A program made the position numbers and the translations under genes. This document shows, piece after piece, positions 22,462-35,204 of a stretch of 64,000 bases of DNA. Numbering within the stretch: position 1 is the stretch's first letter; the number at the start of each line of letters is the position of its first letter. Source of the stretch: Alisma plantago-aquatica (Eukaryota; Streptophyta; Magnoliopsida; Alismatales; Alismataceae). The notes below the pieces were generated by a model. That model saw nothing but the letters and a program-made list of their open reading frames with translations, was not told the origin of the DNA and searched no databases. The DNA lies in assembly GCA_963693085.1 (NCBI GenBank), contig OY856412.1, forward strand, positions 1,126,240,744 through 1,126,304,743, in the 5' to 3' direction.

Positions 22462-22600
22462 CAGAATGTGTGATTTAAATGTTCTCCCCGTTGTGCGGGT
22501 AGGCGGGGGGGGACCAAGGGTTTACACCGCTAGGGTTGGTCTCGCTTAATCGCGGACCATCCTCAGGGGTGGTTCCCACATATCTATAAAAAAACCCATA
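22462..22600. other. GC-rich segment beside the 205-bp array
   Basis: An isolated GC-rich piece (GGGTAGGCGGGG, CTAGGGTTGGTCTCGC, CCTCAGGGGTGG) in AT-rich DNA. It has no open frame and no tRNA cloverleaf that I could fold. Possibly a fragment of an unrecognised repeat. Confidence 0.3.
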
Positions 22601-22927
22601 TTGAGAAAATGAAATTGCAAAAAAGAACTTGTACCCATATTTGACAATAATTTTATAAAAAAATCATGATTTGATTACATGTTCATGAAAAAATTATATA
22701 AAAAGAAAGTGCGTCCGGCTCGATTCACAGTATATAATAAGAAGTAGGAGTCTGTTGTAGATACAACAACATGTATAGTGTGTTGCATAGTCACAAATTC
22801 AACATTCGACGTTATTCGGCGAGGTTGAAAATTTTGGTATTCGGGAATTATGTAGAAACTTCGGATAAAAAATGGCAAAGATACGGTAAAAGTTTCGGTC
22901 AACCATTCTAGAAAAAAACGGATACAA

Positions 22928-22930
<3 letters not shown>

Positions 22931-22991
<61 letters not shown>

Positions 22992-23004
22992 TAAAAGAAT
23001 TATG

Positions 23005-23070
<66 letters not shown>
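22931..23070. repeat. (TA)n, (CT)n, (TA)n microsatellites
   Basis: TA tract 22931-22987, CT tract ~23010-23036, then TA to ~23068. No family A or B element is attached here. Confidence 0.95.
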
Positions 23071-23073
<3 letters not shown>

Positions 23074-23812
23074 CATATATATGCAAATTTTACTTGGTAA
23101 CTTGGTACAAAAAGTTCAACAATTATCGAGATTCATACATGTACATAAAAGCACCACGGTACCACAATGGTCAATTTGGTAAAATTATAGGTGTAGAATT
23201 TAGTTGAGAAACAAAAATATGTACAATTGACAAACATCGACCTTTAAGGGTATGACTAGTTTGGTGTAACTGAAATTTTCCTGGAACTCATTTTCCTGGA
23301 AGGCTCCAATTGGTTCAGGTTAAGTAGAGTTTTTTTGGAAGTCCTTTTCCAGGAACTGAAGTGCAGTTCTTGGAAATTGAGTTTAGATAATTGGTTTAAA
23401 AATCAAAGTTTTTTAGGAAAATGAGTTCCATGTGATTGGTTTGCTATAATTTTGTTACAATACATGAAATGTAATGTACCACAAACATCACAAACTTTAT
23501 ATTTTGCAAACCATATCATATCTATTTTAAATAGAACCTCATAAGCAACAAAGTATTATTCATAGGCTTATCCCTAAGTACATATGATTTTTTAATACAC
23601 GGATAATTCCTATGTCGTCTCTTGCTCAAGATCAACATGATCATCATTATCAAAATGACGTATGTTTGTTGACATTCCTTACAACCAATATGATCAACCA
23701 TCTACATAAAAAAGAAAATAATCCAAATATGTTCAAACAAAATTTCTATGCAAACATGTGAAATTACATAAGTTATATTGTTGTTTAATCAGTAGTAGAA
23801 TTGGATTTTACT

Positions 23813-24082
23813 TTACAATGATTTATATAATATGAAGAATATGACAGTCACCCAAATACTATTTGGTAAAAATCCCTTAATCATGACATGTTCATAAGCA
23901 TCTTCCTTTGATTTTAAATACTTATTCCTACAAGTTTTGCATGGAAACAACAATTGATAGTTTCTTAAAGTCCTTTGATGAGAAAGAGCATAGTCTATGA
24001 ATGAAGACACCCCCTCTCGAAAGTCTTTACTAAGGAAACATATTTCAATGTACATCCAACTCCTATCGGCTAAGTAATCCAT
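23813..24082 (-). pseudogene. CACTA-3 transposase N-terminal fragment
   Basis: An 89-residue frame. DRSWMYI, then FREGVSSFIDYAL, LFPCKTCRNKYL and HVMIKGFLPNSIW follow the transposase-associated domain: a DRSWM start, a Cys pair with C-x-x-C, a conserved His, and GF before the aromatic. The frame ends in an unrelated tail, and no Transposase_21 core is found between here and the Ulp1 remnants. It is therefore a leftover first domain. CACTA-1 has the intact equivalent at 4467. Confidence 0.75.
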
Positions 24083-24266
24083 CTACAAAAATAATAAATA
24101 ATATATTTAGTATCATAGTAGGAAAATAAGTTGATCATCCATATGACAATAATAAAAATACTTCTCTAGATATCTTGATGAACTCCTTTTCCCTAGCTTG
24201 CAAGATACATTCTCAAATAAATTTTTATTGGAGATATGCCTATTTTAAATAATCTTCTTTTTTGTG

Positions 24267-24876
24267 ATATTTTATTGCATCTAACATAGCACGTAAAGTT
24301 GAGCATTTCAAATTGTATTGAATGTGTTATTGAAATTAGGAATTTATTAATTTGTTTTTATCTTCTTTAAATCTTTATGTTCTAATGTGTAACAACATGA
24401 CATTATTCAACATTACAATATCTTCATCATTAAATGAAAACAATGTTCAGCTAAGATCATTTGACTTAACTAAAATAGCATTATATTAAAGAGTTGTATT
24501 TGAATTATGACTATGTTGTTTGAAAATATATGAACCAGAAATACATATCACTACAGAATGTTTGAAAAACATTATAATGTGCACATGTAAGTATAGTAAT
24601 TGTCTACAACATGACATTATTCAAGTGTTATAGAAAAATCTACTGATAAAAATTAATTTCTTTTTATAATATTTTATTTCATCTAACATAGCATGTCAAG
24701 TTGATCATTTAGAGTTTTATTGAATGTGTTATTAAAATTATGAATTTATTAATTTGTTTTTATCTTCTTTAAATCTTCATGTTCTAATGTGTAACAACAT
24801 GAAATTATTCAATATTACAATATCTTCATCATTAAATGTAAACAAAGTTCAACTAAGATCACTTGACTTAACTCAA
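24267..24876. repeat. Direct duplication inside CACTA-3
   Basis: About 24267-24478 and 24667-24876 share ~85-90% identity by eye, with blocks TTTATTAATTTGTTTTTATC and CTAATGTGTAACAACATGA. Period ~400 bp. Non-coding. Confidence 0.75.
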
Positions 24877-24879
24877 AAA

Positions 24880-25817
24880 TCTATCATTTGTAGAGAAAAA
24901 GTACAAGTAATGTAGTTCACAAAACAAACTTAGCATGCTCTTTAAAAATATTGTATATCTAGTTGATCTTAATTTTTTACCATGAATAAAATAAATAAAA
25001 TAAAAACATGTATATCAAAATTTTATTTCATTATAAAACAATGACAAGAATTTGGATATGCATGAGATAAATGTAATTAATTCTAAAAGTAAATCATTGC
25101 TAATAATTTAGTTGATATAGGTATTACAAATGGTTGTTTGGTATCATTTGGGAAGGAAATGACAAATGGGAAAGGAAAGGGAATGGAAAATTTATTAAAA
25201 ATGGTTGTTTAATAACATGTGGGAAAGAGAGGATAACGGAAAAGAAAAAAGAATGGAAAAGTTATTAAAAAAATATGTCTTCATCGCTATGCTGAACAAA
25301 CATGATTTTTTAAGGTAAAGAGGACTTTAGCCTTATGGTGATCTAAAAATGCGACAATGGCATGCTCTAGGATGCCATAACAAATTTAAATATAAGCAAC
25401 CTAATATAATTAATTAGAATAATGATGATAGATCATGTATTGTAAAATTAAGATATATACTATTTTGGCCTATGTATAGAAAAAGATTAAGATTTTTGTA
25501 TCCAAATAATACATAATGGGAAAATAGGTCATTAACATATACAGTTGAATGAACAATGTACGTCAATCATGATTTTTTAATACTAACACTAAGATATTGT
25601 TAATACCACTTGATAATATTCGATTGTCAAGAGTATGTAATGGTGATAAACCTGATTTTTTAGAGTGGTCTAATATTATTAATTAAAATATGATCTCACA
25701 TATTTATCAGCAACACGAAAAAAAATTAAGATCAGAAAATATTACTAAATATGGCATTGAAAACAATTCTAAAAAAAATAGAACCTAAATCAAACTCAAG
25801 GCATGAAATAAATCATT
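24880..25817. other. AT-rich non-coding part of CACTA-3
   Basis: No gene seen. Around 25126-25262 a ~65-bp purine-rich unit (TGGTTGTTT...GGGAAAGGAAAG) is loosely repeated twice. Confidence 0.4.
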
Positions 25818-25962
25818 TCCGTCTACAAGATTTGTCTAGCACGATGTCCCTTAATAAAAGGACCCGAGTTTGACTCCCAGAGGCCGCATTGAATTTACCA
25901 CCCTTAGCGTTTATTTCTACTAGGGGTTGAGGGAGGGGGAGAGTAATGTCTATCATGATTCC
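25818..25962 (+). mobile_element. tRNA-derived SINE, copy 1
   Basis: Flanked by an 11-bp target duplication AATAAATCATT (25807-25817 and 25963-25973). It has an A-box-like head (TCTAGCACGATGTCCC) and a B-box-like GAGTTTGACTCCC, followed by a unique tail with GATTGAATTTACCACCC-like words shared with the copy at 55214-55375. No open frame; SINEs depend on LINE machinery. Confidence 0.8.
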
Positions 25963-25973
25963 AATAAATCATT

Positions 25974-27540
25974 GGTTTACATGTATGTTTTATATAAAAT
26001 AACAAGAACATCTCATTTGACGGGTTGACATGTAAAAATATGGATGCAATATCTAGACAAACATGTCAATGACTCTCAAGTTCAGTTTTTTATTATATAA
26101 AACAAAAGAAGACATATTGTATATTCTCTTTCGGACAGACTCTTAAGAACACTGATAATATATGTACAAAAAAATCAGAGATACGGGAACCCTTTTTCAG
26201 AAATGAGAAATTACCTGACTTCAGCCGTAATGAAAAGATGTTAATTTGTATTGTCCTTGCTACTACACAACTGTGCCTTGGAGATTGTTGTTCGAGGAGA
26301 GAAAATAGGAAAGACCTAAATGTTGTCGGTCACCCAGAGATGTGATTTAAAAGATGCCCCTTTTAACACTGTCTAGGTAGATTGGTCGAGGATAATGGTT
26401 CCTAGTGCAGGGATAAATATAATTTTAGTATACAAGAAATAATCTAATAGTCAGAGAAGGCACTCACCAGAAGTAGAGGCAAAAATAGAATGACCTATCC
26501 AACGTGGGAGCAGAATGGATACAGAATAATCTAATGCTCGGAGAAGGCACCCACTAGATAATGGCCTATCCAATGTCGTTGGTTACCCGATTAGGCCTGG
26601 CCGTAGTAGACGAACCACGCCGAAGACTCCTTGCAGAAATAATCATAGACTTTTCATGACTAATATAGAGGCAAAACAGATTGAATCCTGACGAAGAAGA
26701 CCAGACAGAAGAAGACTTGCAGCGGCACAAGAAGAGGGAGTGCTTGTTCTAGTTTTGGAGGTGGGACTTTGGCGTCATTCTATTTCTGGAGCAGGAGCGA
26801 GGGTTTGGCGCCGTTTGTTTGTTTTCAGAGTGGTAAATATAGAATGGAAGGGAGACATGTATTGGAAAGTAATCCACTGTCTAAACGAATTAGGATTCAA
26901 CAAGGTACAAAGAAGGAAACTGTAATTGTTGTTTAAAATGAACGGTTGATCCATTTAAACAATTATGATAATCTAAAAGGAAAAAGGATAAATGTCCACA
27001 ATCAAATGGACTCTTCACGGAAGTAAAAAAGATAATGGTTGGTTTAATATAGTTAATATTGGTTAGGAAAAAAGTTAATGAGGGCCAGGAGAAATCCTTG
27101 GGTAAATTAAATAGTCTGGGATACATTTCCAAAGGTCAGGGATAAGCCTTTGGGAAAATTTAATATACTCATCAAGGATAGCAACACAAGGGTCAGGGAT
27201 AAGCCTTCAGAAAAATTAATACAATTGTCTGGGATTATGTCCTTGAGGAAAAATCCTTCGGCCTTGTTGAGTTTTGTAGTAGTGATTGAGGGTAAATAGT
27301 CTTTAGAAAATATTGAAACATGAAACAATGCTAAGTGAGTATTTCTTTTAAACAATTCAGAAATAAATTATTTTGTTCGGGATAATACGTGAAAATGCGT
27401 AAATGATGAATAAAACACGAATAATTTGTAAAATTCGGGGAAAATACAGGTTTAATATGAAATTCAGGTGTACCATACGTCTAATTAAAAATTCTCATAT
27501 TATACGTGAATAATTGAAAAATTCGGAGAATTATGTGAAT
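25974..27540. other. CACTA-3 leader region without recognised gene
   Basis: By position on the minus strand this should hold the CACTA-3 promoter, leader exon and intron. A degenerate ~110-bp direct repeat (AATCTAAT...CAGAGAAGGCAC...) occurs at ~26438 and ~26525. Near 27060-27260, repeats of GGTCAGGGATAAGCCTT recur about 60 bp apart. No protein is recognised. Confidence 0.4.
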
Positions 27541-27769
27541 ATGACATGTTGTTTAACTATGGTCTTTTACAATATGTAGCTAGTACAATAGGTGATATCA
27601 TGTTGTGTAATAATAGTATATTATAATGGTTTAGTTTACGTTGTGTAATGTAGGTCTATTACAACGATGTTTTATGTGTGGATATTACAACAGGTTACAA
27701 CATGTTGGAGTCGGTTGTCTCATGTTGGGATATAACAATGAGTTTCAATATGTTGTATTATGGTGGTCT
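27541..27769. repeat. CACTA-3 right subterminal repeats, inner part
   Basis: ACATGTTG and GTTGTGTAATA-type motifs, interrupted at 27769 by the CACTA-2 insertion and continuing at 34825. The TCT at 27767-27769 is duplicated at 34822-34824. Confidence 0.85.
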
Positions 27770-27784
27770 CACTACTACAGAACC

Positions 27785-28140
27785 TACCTTTAGTGTCGGT
27801 TATTTAAAGCCTTTAGTGTCGGTTTCTAAGCGACACCTATGTGGGCGACACTAAAAGCTCACCCATTAGGCGTCGGTTCCAAAATCGACGCCCAAACTCT
27901 TCACGCACCACTGAAAACGCACCATCATGGGACTATAGGCGTCGGTTATTAGATAAGAAACCGACGCCCAAATCCTTCACGCCACAGAAAGGGCGCCATC
28001 TTGGGCACTATCAATGTCGGTTTTTTACAAATCACCGACGCCATATATCTTCGCGCCACAGGAAATAGATGTCGGTTATTTATATAAAACCGACACTATA
28101 ACATTGTGTGTCGGTTGTTTACAAATAACCGACGCCTATT
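27785..28140. repeat. CACTA-2 left subterminal palindromes
   Basis: Five to six GTCGGTT/AACCGAC hairpins (for example around 27937-27966) with the spacer word CACGCCAC, as in CACTA-1. Confidence 0.8.
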
Positions 28141-28538
28141 GTTTTTTTTTGTTTTTCTGTCAGTCTGCAGACCTGCTGTGGCTGGTCGCAGGATGAGAAA
28201 CATGTTCAGTTCAGTTATGAACTGTAGGTTTTATGACATCCATTGATATCAGCCGACAACATGCCACAAACCTGCAAAATTAACAACAAAAATATTCACA
28301 CATGCATTTAGCAATGCAACCTGTAGTTCTATTTTATTTCACACATTTAGAAACATTCATATAGCTAGCAATCTGTAGTTCCATTCATTCACATTCACAC
28401 ATGTAGAAACATTCATATAGCAACCAACACTTTCATTCATTTTCACTCAGACACATGTAGAAACATCCAGACATGTAGAAACATTCACACATATATTATA
28501 ATTCAGAAATTCATTTACAAAATATCATTGTTTAGTCA

Positions 28539-31500
28539 TTATTCGCTATCAGGATCCCAATTATATTTTAAAGCCCCCACTATTTGTATGGTTGTTGCCC
28601 ATTCTTCTCTTACTTCATTTAATTCTCCCATCGTATAGGGAGCATTTTCATCTGGTAAGGCCTCTCCTGTAATGGGGTCAGCTTTAAACACCTGTAAAGA
28701 GAATGATGTATATATATAATTAATGAACTATAAATAACATTGATATATTTCGATCATATTATCTAATGAGACTATATAATACCTGAGCAATACACTCGAT
28801 ATCCAGTGCGGCATGTTTGACAATCATGTGCATATATCGCATGACATAGTATCCACATGCCCATCCGTTGTCTTGTGTAGCACACTATAAATTCAAACAT
28901 ATAAAATATTAAAAAATACAACTAATTAAGCATTGATTACATAAATAATATATACATATATTGCAGTCGGGAACTTACTTTCACGTTCTTCCAAATTATT
29001 GGCTGGTTCTTTTTCGTGGGGACCTTTCCTCCAGCCTTTTTGAACTCCTCAAAACCCCTACATGTTAATGTAACACAGAACATTGCAATTAAATAGTAAT
29101 GTAATAACATATGTTAACGGATATGAAAATGAAATATTTCTCACCGGAATAATGCCATTTTCATTATGTGTCCAAATCTTGTATTCAATTTACTCCCCTT
29201 AGGATCTAGATAATACACAGTGAATGTCTCGGGGGCAATAACCAGTAACTCCCAATGCCTACCCCTAGAGGTAAAAAAGTTAAAAATTAATAACTAAAAA
29301 TCCACAATAAAAATGTAATTTTCTTAAGTCCAAATTATAATAAGCAAAGTAAACTTACTCTACATTGAATGGAGCCATTATCACCATCTTCTTATTTACA
29401 ACAAAATTTGAAAAACCTCACAGCAGTATTGTTGAACTGACGTAGGGTCTTTAGCTACTAGACTAATCAAAGATGGAATCAAAAACCCTACATGTTTGAA
29501 TACAAAATATGCACATATGTTGTCTAAGTAGCTACAAAATATGTATTAATTACGCATGCATTAATAAATAAGAAACCAGATCACCAGATCATACACAAGG
29601 TATATGGATGTATAAAGAATATCTCACCTTATCCATAGCTCTATCACAGATGTATTTAGCCAATCATATCGAAACAACTCCAAAATATCTTGTATAAATA
29701 GTTTTGTTTCGTATGACTGACCTGTAGAATCTGAATCGAAAGAAACAGTTATAGGGGATTTTATATCATGTTCACCTAACCGTATTGCCATACCGCTACA
29801 GTTAGGACCTAACTGGACAGGTAGGTCCTGTGGAACCCAACTAGGTAATGTAGGAGGTGGAAGTGGAGGCCTATATGCTGTGGGTGTCTTCTTTTTAACC
29901 TGTATATATATAATTTCATATCAACTGCCATCATATACACACACTAACAATTGAACGTAATGTAAATTTACCTTACCTTTTCAGTAAAGAGGACATCCAC
30001 TTTTAGCCACAATATCACTCTGCCTACTGCCTCACCAAGCATTTCACAATCTGGGTGGGCATATGGAAATGGAAGATCCGTCCACTGGGAGAATATATGT
30101 ATCGGGCTCACACGAATCCAACCAGCTAGTACTGGAGACCCGTGACATGTTTCCCCTGGTAGGGATGGGTAAGGCGACGCCTCTACAACGACAAATTCTT
30201 TACTTTTTAGACGGCATGGCTTCAACCCCTACAAATTTTTTTGTAAAGAATGTTATATACATATATACATATCATCTTTTTTTGAAACGACTACAATTTC
30301 ATATATATACATATCATCTTGAATTAAAAAACTAGTTACTATGTCATAAAAATACTTACAACGGGTGTGCTAGGTGGTGGTTCTACAAGATTACTCCCAA
30401 CCTCTACAGTAGGAGTAGGAGGAGTAGAGCCCGCAGTAGGTACTGTCTGGTAAGTGGCAGTCTGAGATGCCTGCCACTTTTTCATTGCTTCTTCTAGTTT
30501 CCTATCAACTAGCTTATCTACCTATACATGGATAAAAGAAACGTTAGCTTCTAATTATTGAATTCTCTTTTACAGTAACATTATAAAGAAAGAATATGTT
30601 ACCTCCTCTTGTGAAAGTCCCGCTTTTGGGACATGTTTGCGCTGGGATGGCCCAAAAAAAGCTTTGATGCCCACACCAGCGCCTGCTGCCCTAACACGTC
30701 CAGGATGCTCTGGGTTACCCAGAGCAACTGTCAATTCATCCCTTGTGCCCTCAGGGATGAACTTGCCTTGTTTCCTCAGCTCGTGTAGCTCCCGCTAATC
30801 GCCAAAACAAAAATTTGTAATTAAGTAAACAACACAAATAATCAATATTCGAATGATTGTTGTAAGAGTTGTATTTTACCATTTTTGCAGCCGCCTCAGC
30901 AGTTGCGGCCTTCGTTATTTCTCACTTCTTATTTTGCCTCCCAGCTATCCAGACATCATGGCGAGGCAGAGGTGTGCTACCTATGGTAGAGGACTCCTGA
31001 GTAGTAGCAGACTGAGTAGAAGCAGACTGTAGTCTTTGGCGAATGCCTACATACCCCTTTGGACCCATTGTGTGGTCATGCACATTCAGTGCACGCCTTG
31101 ATCTTTATGCCTCACTGAGGGCCTAGTTAGTATGCACATTAATGATTTGGTTAGTAACACTAAATGTTAATCTTGAATAGGTGAATACAACATATATTAA
31201 TTAATGAGATTGAGACTGATGCCTAATACCTTGAATTCATCAGTTTGTCTTGAAGCGACAAACGCGTCCCATTCTTCTTTGTCCAGGAAGTTCCACTGTT
31301 CAGTGGCTGTCTTCTTCCTCTTGTCAGCTTCTTTTATGTATTCTCGAGTGAGATTTGTCCTATAGTTCCTTAGGACTCTCCCACAGCGTTGCATCACACA
31401 TTTACGATGCAGCTTTTCATCCAATTCAAATATACTCTGCAAAATAGAATTGCTATTAACTAGTATCCAAAAATTTAGTAATCTACAAAATAGAATTACA

Positions 31501-31968
31501 AATTAATAATAACTCACGCATAAATCCCTCCATATTAAGTCTTTCTTCTCCTTAGAAACGTTATGCCAAGAATCTAAGCGACAACCGCAATGGCTACGAG
31601 TAACAAACCCAAGATATGAAACAAATGAATTGTGATTCACACCACATGCATTTCCTGCATTATCAAAATCCACAACAAGTTTGGGTCCATTGCCCTTTTG
31701 TGCAATTAACTTCTTCATCATAGTGATGCCCCTTCTCTTGTCAACTTTTTGGTGTTGTTGATCAAGTGCCTCAAGTGCTTCAGATGGTACCTGTGCATCA
31801 TCAACCTAAAATTTGACAAAATAATCACATTTACAAGATATAACTATAAATAGACATATAGATATAAATATATGATATATTTTTAAAACTTACATTGTGA
31901 GGTGGTACATTGATGTCCTCACCCTCACGGTAATCATTAGCACGGTCATCAGGAGAATGGTCAGCCAT
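28539..31968 (-). pseudogene. CACTA-2 second gene (Transposase_24-like plus Ulp1), broken
   Basis: Exon junctions correspond to those of CACTA-1: 31968-31894, 31805-31518, 31436-31230, 31122-30880, 30794-30603, 30521-30360, 30228-29977, 29899-29628, then Ulp1 exons to the stop at 28539. Exon 4 has two in-frame stops, TAA at 31105-31107 (CAA in CACTA-1) and TGA at 30922-30924. The exon near 29400 is frameshifted (its reading turns into TTGTAAATAAGAAG). The Ulp1 His (GRHWELLVIAPE), Asp (YYLDPKG) and Cys (DNGWACGYYVMRYM) are still present. The start ATG and first residues (MADHSPDD) match the CACTA-1 start (MADHDEHD), minus the HDEH repeats. It reads as a recently broken copy. Confidence 0.85.
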
Positions 31969-32124
31969 CTAAAAATTCACATTCAAATTGTAAAGTTTAC
32001 ATTGTAAAGTAATTCAAATTGTAAAGCTCACATTGTAAAGTTCACATTATTACAACAAAGTATATATCACAAAAAAATTGTAAAGCTCTATGATCAAAGA
32101 GAAAACAAGTATATATTACAACAA

Positions 32125-33361
32125 GATTAGGGTCTAGGGTTAACAAATACATGTGATGTCATTCTTATATATAATAAATGTACATGTACCACCTATCCCA
32201 TCCTTGAACACCTAATCTCACTAGTAAGTGTATAATGTGTATTGGGTTTTCAAGAAAATTTCGGCAGCATTTCCCCACTCTTCTCCAAATACATATGTAC
32301 TTAGAGAATAAACGGGGAAATGCTGCCAAAATTTTTTTGAAAACCCAATACACATTATACACTTACATCCTAAGCGAGATTAGGTGTTCAAGAACAGTCC
32401 CAAACCGGGGACTATCCAAGATTTACTCCTAATGAGTAAATCTTGGACGGGTTTCTAGGCCAACAAATAATGTGTTGTCATTCTTATACCTAAAATCCTA
32501 GTTCTTCAAGTTAGGGTGATTATTGATGTCTTTAAAAGCATGATTGGCAATTTAGGGAAAAGTTCATCATTTACATTCCAAGCATGTCACATGTGTGCAT
32601 TACAGTTCATCATTAAGCAAGAAGGGTGATTAGGATTCTCAATATACTCAACAATAAAACAAGTTTCCGAAATAGGTTTGGTGAAGATATCTATAACTTA
32701 CTTAAACATTCAATTATGAAGTAAATATACACTTAATTCAGAATAGCATGACGCACAAAGTTACAGTCAACATCATTATGCTTTGTTCTATCATGGACTA
32801 TCAGATTGGTATAATGTGGATTAGGGTCTAGGGTTAACAAATACATGTGATGTCATTCTTATATATAATAAATGTACATGTACCACCTATCCCATCCTTG
32901 AACACCTAATCTCACTAGTAAGTGTATAATGTGTATTGGGTTTTCAAGAAAATTTTGGTAGCATTTCCTCGCTGTTCTCCAAGTACATATGTACTTAGAG
33001 AACAAACGGGGAAATGCTGCCGAAATGTTCTTGAAAACCCAATACACATTATACACTTACATCCTAAGCGAGATTAGGTTTTCAAGAACAGTCCCAAACC
33101 GGGGACTATCTAAGATTTACTCCTAATGAGTAAATCTTGGACGGGTTTCTAGGCCAACAAATAATGTGTCGTCATTCTTATACCTAAAATCCTAGTTCTT
33201 CAAGTTAGGGTGATTAATGATGTCTTTAAAAGCATGATTGGCAATTTAGGGAAAAGTTCATCATTTACATTCCAAGTATGTCGCATGTGTGCATTACATT
33301 TCATCATTAAGTAAGAAGGGAGATTAGGATTCTCAATATACTCAACAATAAAATAAGTTAC
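32125..33361. repeat. Duplicated hairpin unit in CACTA-2
   Basis: Direct repeats ~32125-32670 and ~32819-33361 are offset by 694 bp. Each contains the ~190-bp hairpin also found in the CACTA-1 intron (32203-32392 and 32897-33086, centre AAGTACATATGTACTT or a variant) and the 33-bp TCCAAGATTTACTC palindrome. They occupy the position where the transposase gene lies in CACTA-1. Confidence 0.85.
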
Positions 33362-33849
33362 CAATTTCATAGTTAAACTATTCATTAGTATGGAATGTCC
33401 ATAGGAATCATAGCTAAGGTTTTTCTAACAAAGACATAATCATTTTTTTATCTACCATATTGATCACCCTATCACATTAAAATATAAGATGGATAATCAG
33501 ATATCACTGTCAACAAACTGGCTTCCTAACTTACTTCAACATCAATGGATATGAGTTACTTATTAAAAGAAGAATAACGAGAAGTAATTTGGGCTGTCAA
33601 GCACACACAACAATGATGTGTTATATCTGTATTTATAGAATGTAAGATTACACAGTTTATAGAATGTAAGAATGTATTTATAGATCCTCAAGACCAGGCC
33701 AGTCTGTTGCTAGCTAGCACACATATACAATCATAAATCACGTAACAGAATATAGTTATTGACTGTTTCAACACTTATCAAGTTACCATGCAATAAGTAA
33801 ATAACTTAAAAAAAAATAAAAAAATGCCCAGTAGGGCACCTGAAGATTT
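33362..33849. other. CACTA-2 non-coding spacer
   Basis: AT-rich sequence between the hairpin repeats and the GC-rich leader. No gene is seen. Confidence 0.4.
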
Positions 33850-34200
33850 TGCTCTAGGGCACCTGTAGGGCTTGACCTAGCCTAGACGGAGGAAGGAAGG
33901 AGGAAGAAGGCGGCGTACCTTGAGGGCAGAGGAAGAAGGCCCGGCCGGAGTAGAGGAGAGCAGTTGGAGGTGAAGCTGGGAGCGCCGGCGGCGAGGAGAG
34001 GAGAACTTCGGCTCGGCGGAGCTGGCAGCGCCGACGGCGAGGAGAGGAGAACTTCGGCTCGGCAGAGCGGCGGCGAGGAGACGAGCATCGCGCGAGGAGA
34101 CGAACGGCGGTGCGGGGGAGCCATGCAATGACGGCGACGACGACGGGGAGCAATCGGGGGAGCAATCGCCAGACCTAGCGCAGAGTCACAATGAAACAGA
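33850..34200 (-). other. GC-rich leader exon counterpart in CACTA-2
   Basis: GC-rich, with two near-identical ~60-bp units (GGCGAGGAGAGGAGAACTTC, at ~33990 and ~34038). Its position relative to the right end matches 2541-2919 in CACTA-1. Sequence identity to CACTA-1 is low. Overlapping open frames here are composition artefacts. Confidence 0.45.
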
Positions 34201-34244
34201 GACAATGGAGAAAAGTTCTGTTTGAGGGGCTATTAATTGTACCA

Positions 34245-34790
34245 TAGGCATCGGTTATTCAAAAAAACAGACAACTATAACTAACAATATCGGTTCTGAA
34301 CAAAAACCGACACCAATACTTGATTATAGTCGTCGCTTTTTAACTAAAAAACAACCGACGTCTATATACATATGCCGATTAAAAAATTATTCTCGATTTA
34401 TGACCATAGTCGTCGGTTTCTACCTAAAACCGACGCTTAAAGGGTGTGAAAAATTCCCCGCGGATGGCGTGGGAAAACTCATAAGCGTCGGTAATTGTAG
34501 TAAAACCGACGACCAAAATGTGCCCAATTTCTGTCTCGTGAATAACCTTTAGTCGTCGGTTTTTTATTTATCAACCGACGCCATATGTCAAATTTTAGAG
34601 GTAATTTTTTTCGCTGGAAATTTTGGATTTGGCGGTTAATTTTAGGTGTCGGTTTTTATTACGTAACCGACACTGAATAAAAGCGGTACCCGTGTCTGGT
34701 CACCCTTCATAGATTGGATGTCGGTTTATGTTATCAACCGACGCTGTAGACTTTAGGTGTCGATTTATTTATACAACCGACACCTTGAAA
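34245..34790. repeat. CACTA-2 right subterminal palindromes
   Basis: Seven to eight GTCGGTT/AACCGAC hairpins, more mutated than those of CACTA-1 (several TGTCGGT variants). Confidence 0.8.
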
Positions 34791-34824
34791 AGTGACGTTA
34801 TAAGCCATTTCTATAGTAGTGTCT

Positions 34825-35204
34825 ATTACAACATGTATCAAATACAACATGTAAAGGCGTGTTGTATAATTAATACATACTACAACGGGTGAGTCGGCGT
34901 TGTGTAATGATAGTCTATTACAACATGAAACTATTATAACGGGTCAAAATATGTTGTGTAAATAACATCTTTTACAACGGTTTTAAATATGTTGTGATAC
35001 TACAACCTATTACAACACTTTAGCAGTTGTTGTAGTATCCCTCTATTCTACAACATGTTTGGCATGTTGTAAATGACTTGTGTTGTATAAAATATACAAT
35101 ATACAACACAAAAATGGGCTTGTTGTGATAAGTATGCTAACTACAACACAATCATCAGAACTGTTGTCTATCTCCCGTTGTAAAAAGCATTTTCTGTAGT
35201 AGTG
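34825..35204. repeat. CACTA-3 right subterminal repeats, outer part, and terminus
   Basis: Continuation of the ACAACATG/TTGTAATA motifs after the CACTA-2 insertion, ending in GCATTTTCTGTAGTAGTG. Confidence 0.85.

Larger units (their letters stand above)
27770..34821 (-). mobile_element. CACTA-2: non-autonomous relative of CACTA-1 nested in CACTA-3
   Basis: The left end is CACTACTACAGAAC (27770) and the right end is TTTCTATAGTAGTG (to 34821), with a TCT duplication on each side. Subterminal GTCGGTT palindromes and gene content match CACTA-1. The element is 7.05 kb. The transposase gene is absent: between the second gene's start (31968) and the GC-rich leader (33850) lie only hairpin repeats. 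The remaining gene is broken. Mobility would need a helper such as CACTA-1, whose termini are nearly the same. Confidence 0.94.
18466..35204 (-). mobile_element. CACTA-3: old CACTA element, host of the CACTA-2 insertion
   Basis: The left end CACTACTACAGAAAATGC (18466) pairs with the right end GCATTTTCTGTAGTAGTG (to 35204). The target duplication is ATA at 18463-18465 and 35205-35207. Removing CACTA-2 and its duplicated TCT leaves about 9.7 kb. Its subterminal motif (ACAACATG with TTGTAATA) differs from that of CACTA-1 and CACTA-2, so it is another family. Genes run on the minus strand: a transposase N-terminal fragment, then DUF8039-like and Ulp1-like remnants, all broken. The main transposase domain is missing, so it cannot be autonomous. 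Confidence 0.93.

Noticed and set aside
23280..23480. A MITE around TTTTCCTGGAA and TTCCAGGAACT words
   Set aside because: Inverted words are present, but I could not find matching ends or a target duplication.
27770..28140. A CRISPR-like array from regularly spaced GTCGGTT repeats
   Set aside because: The repeats are palindromic subterminal motifs of a CACTA element in plant DNA; spacers are irregular and there is no cas context.
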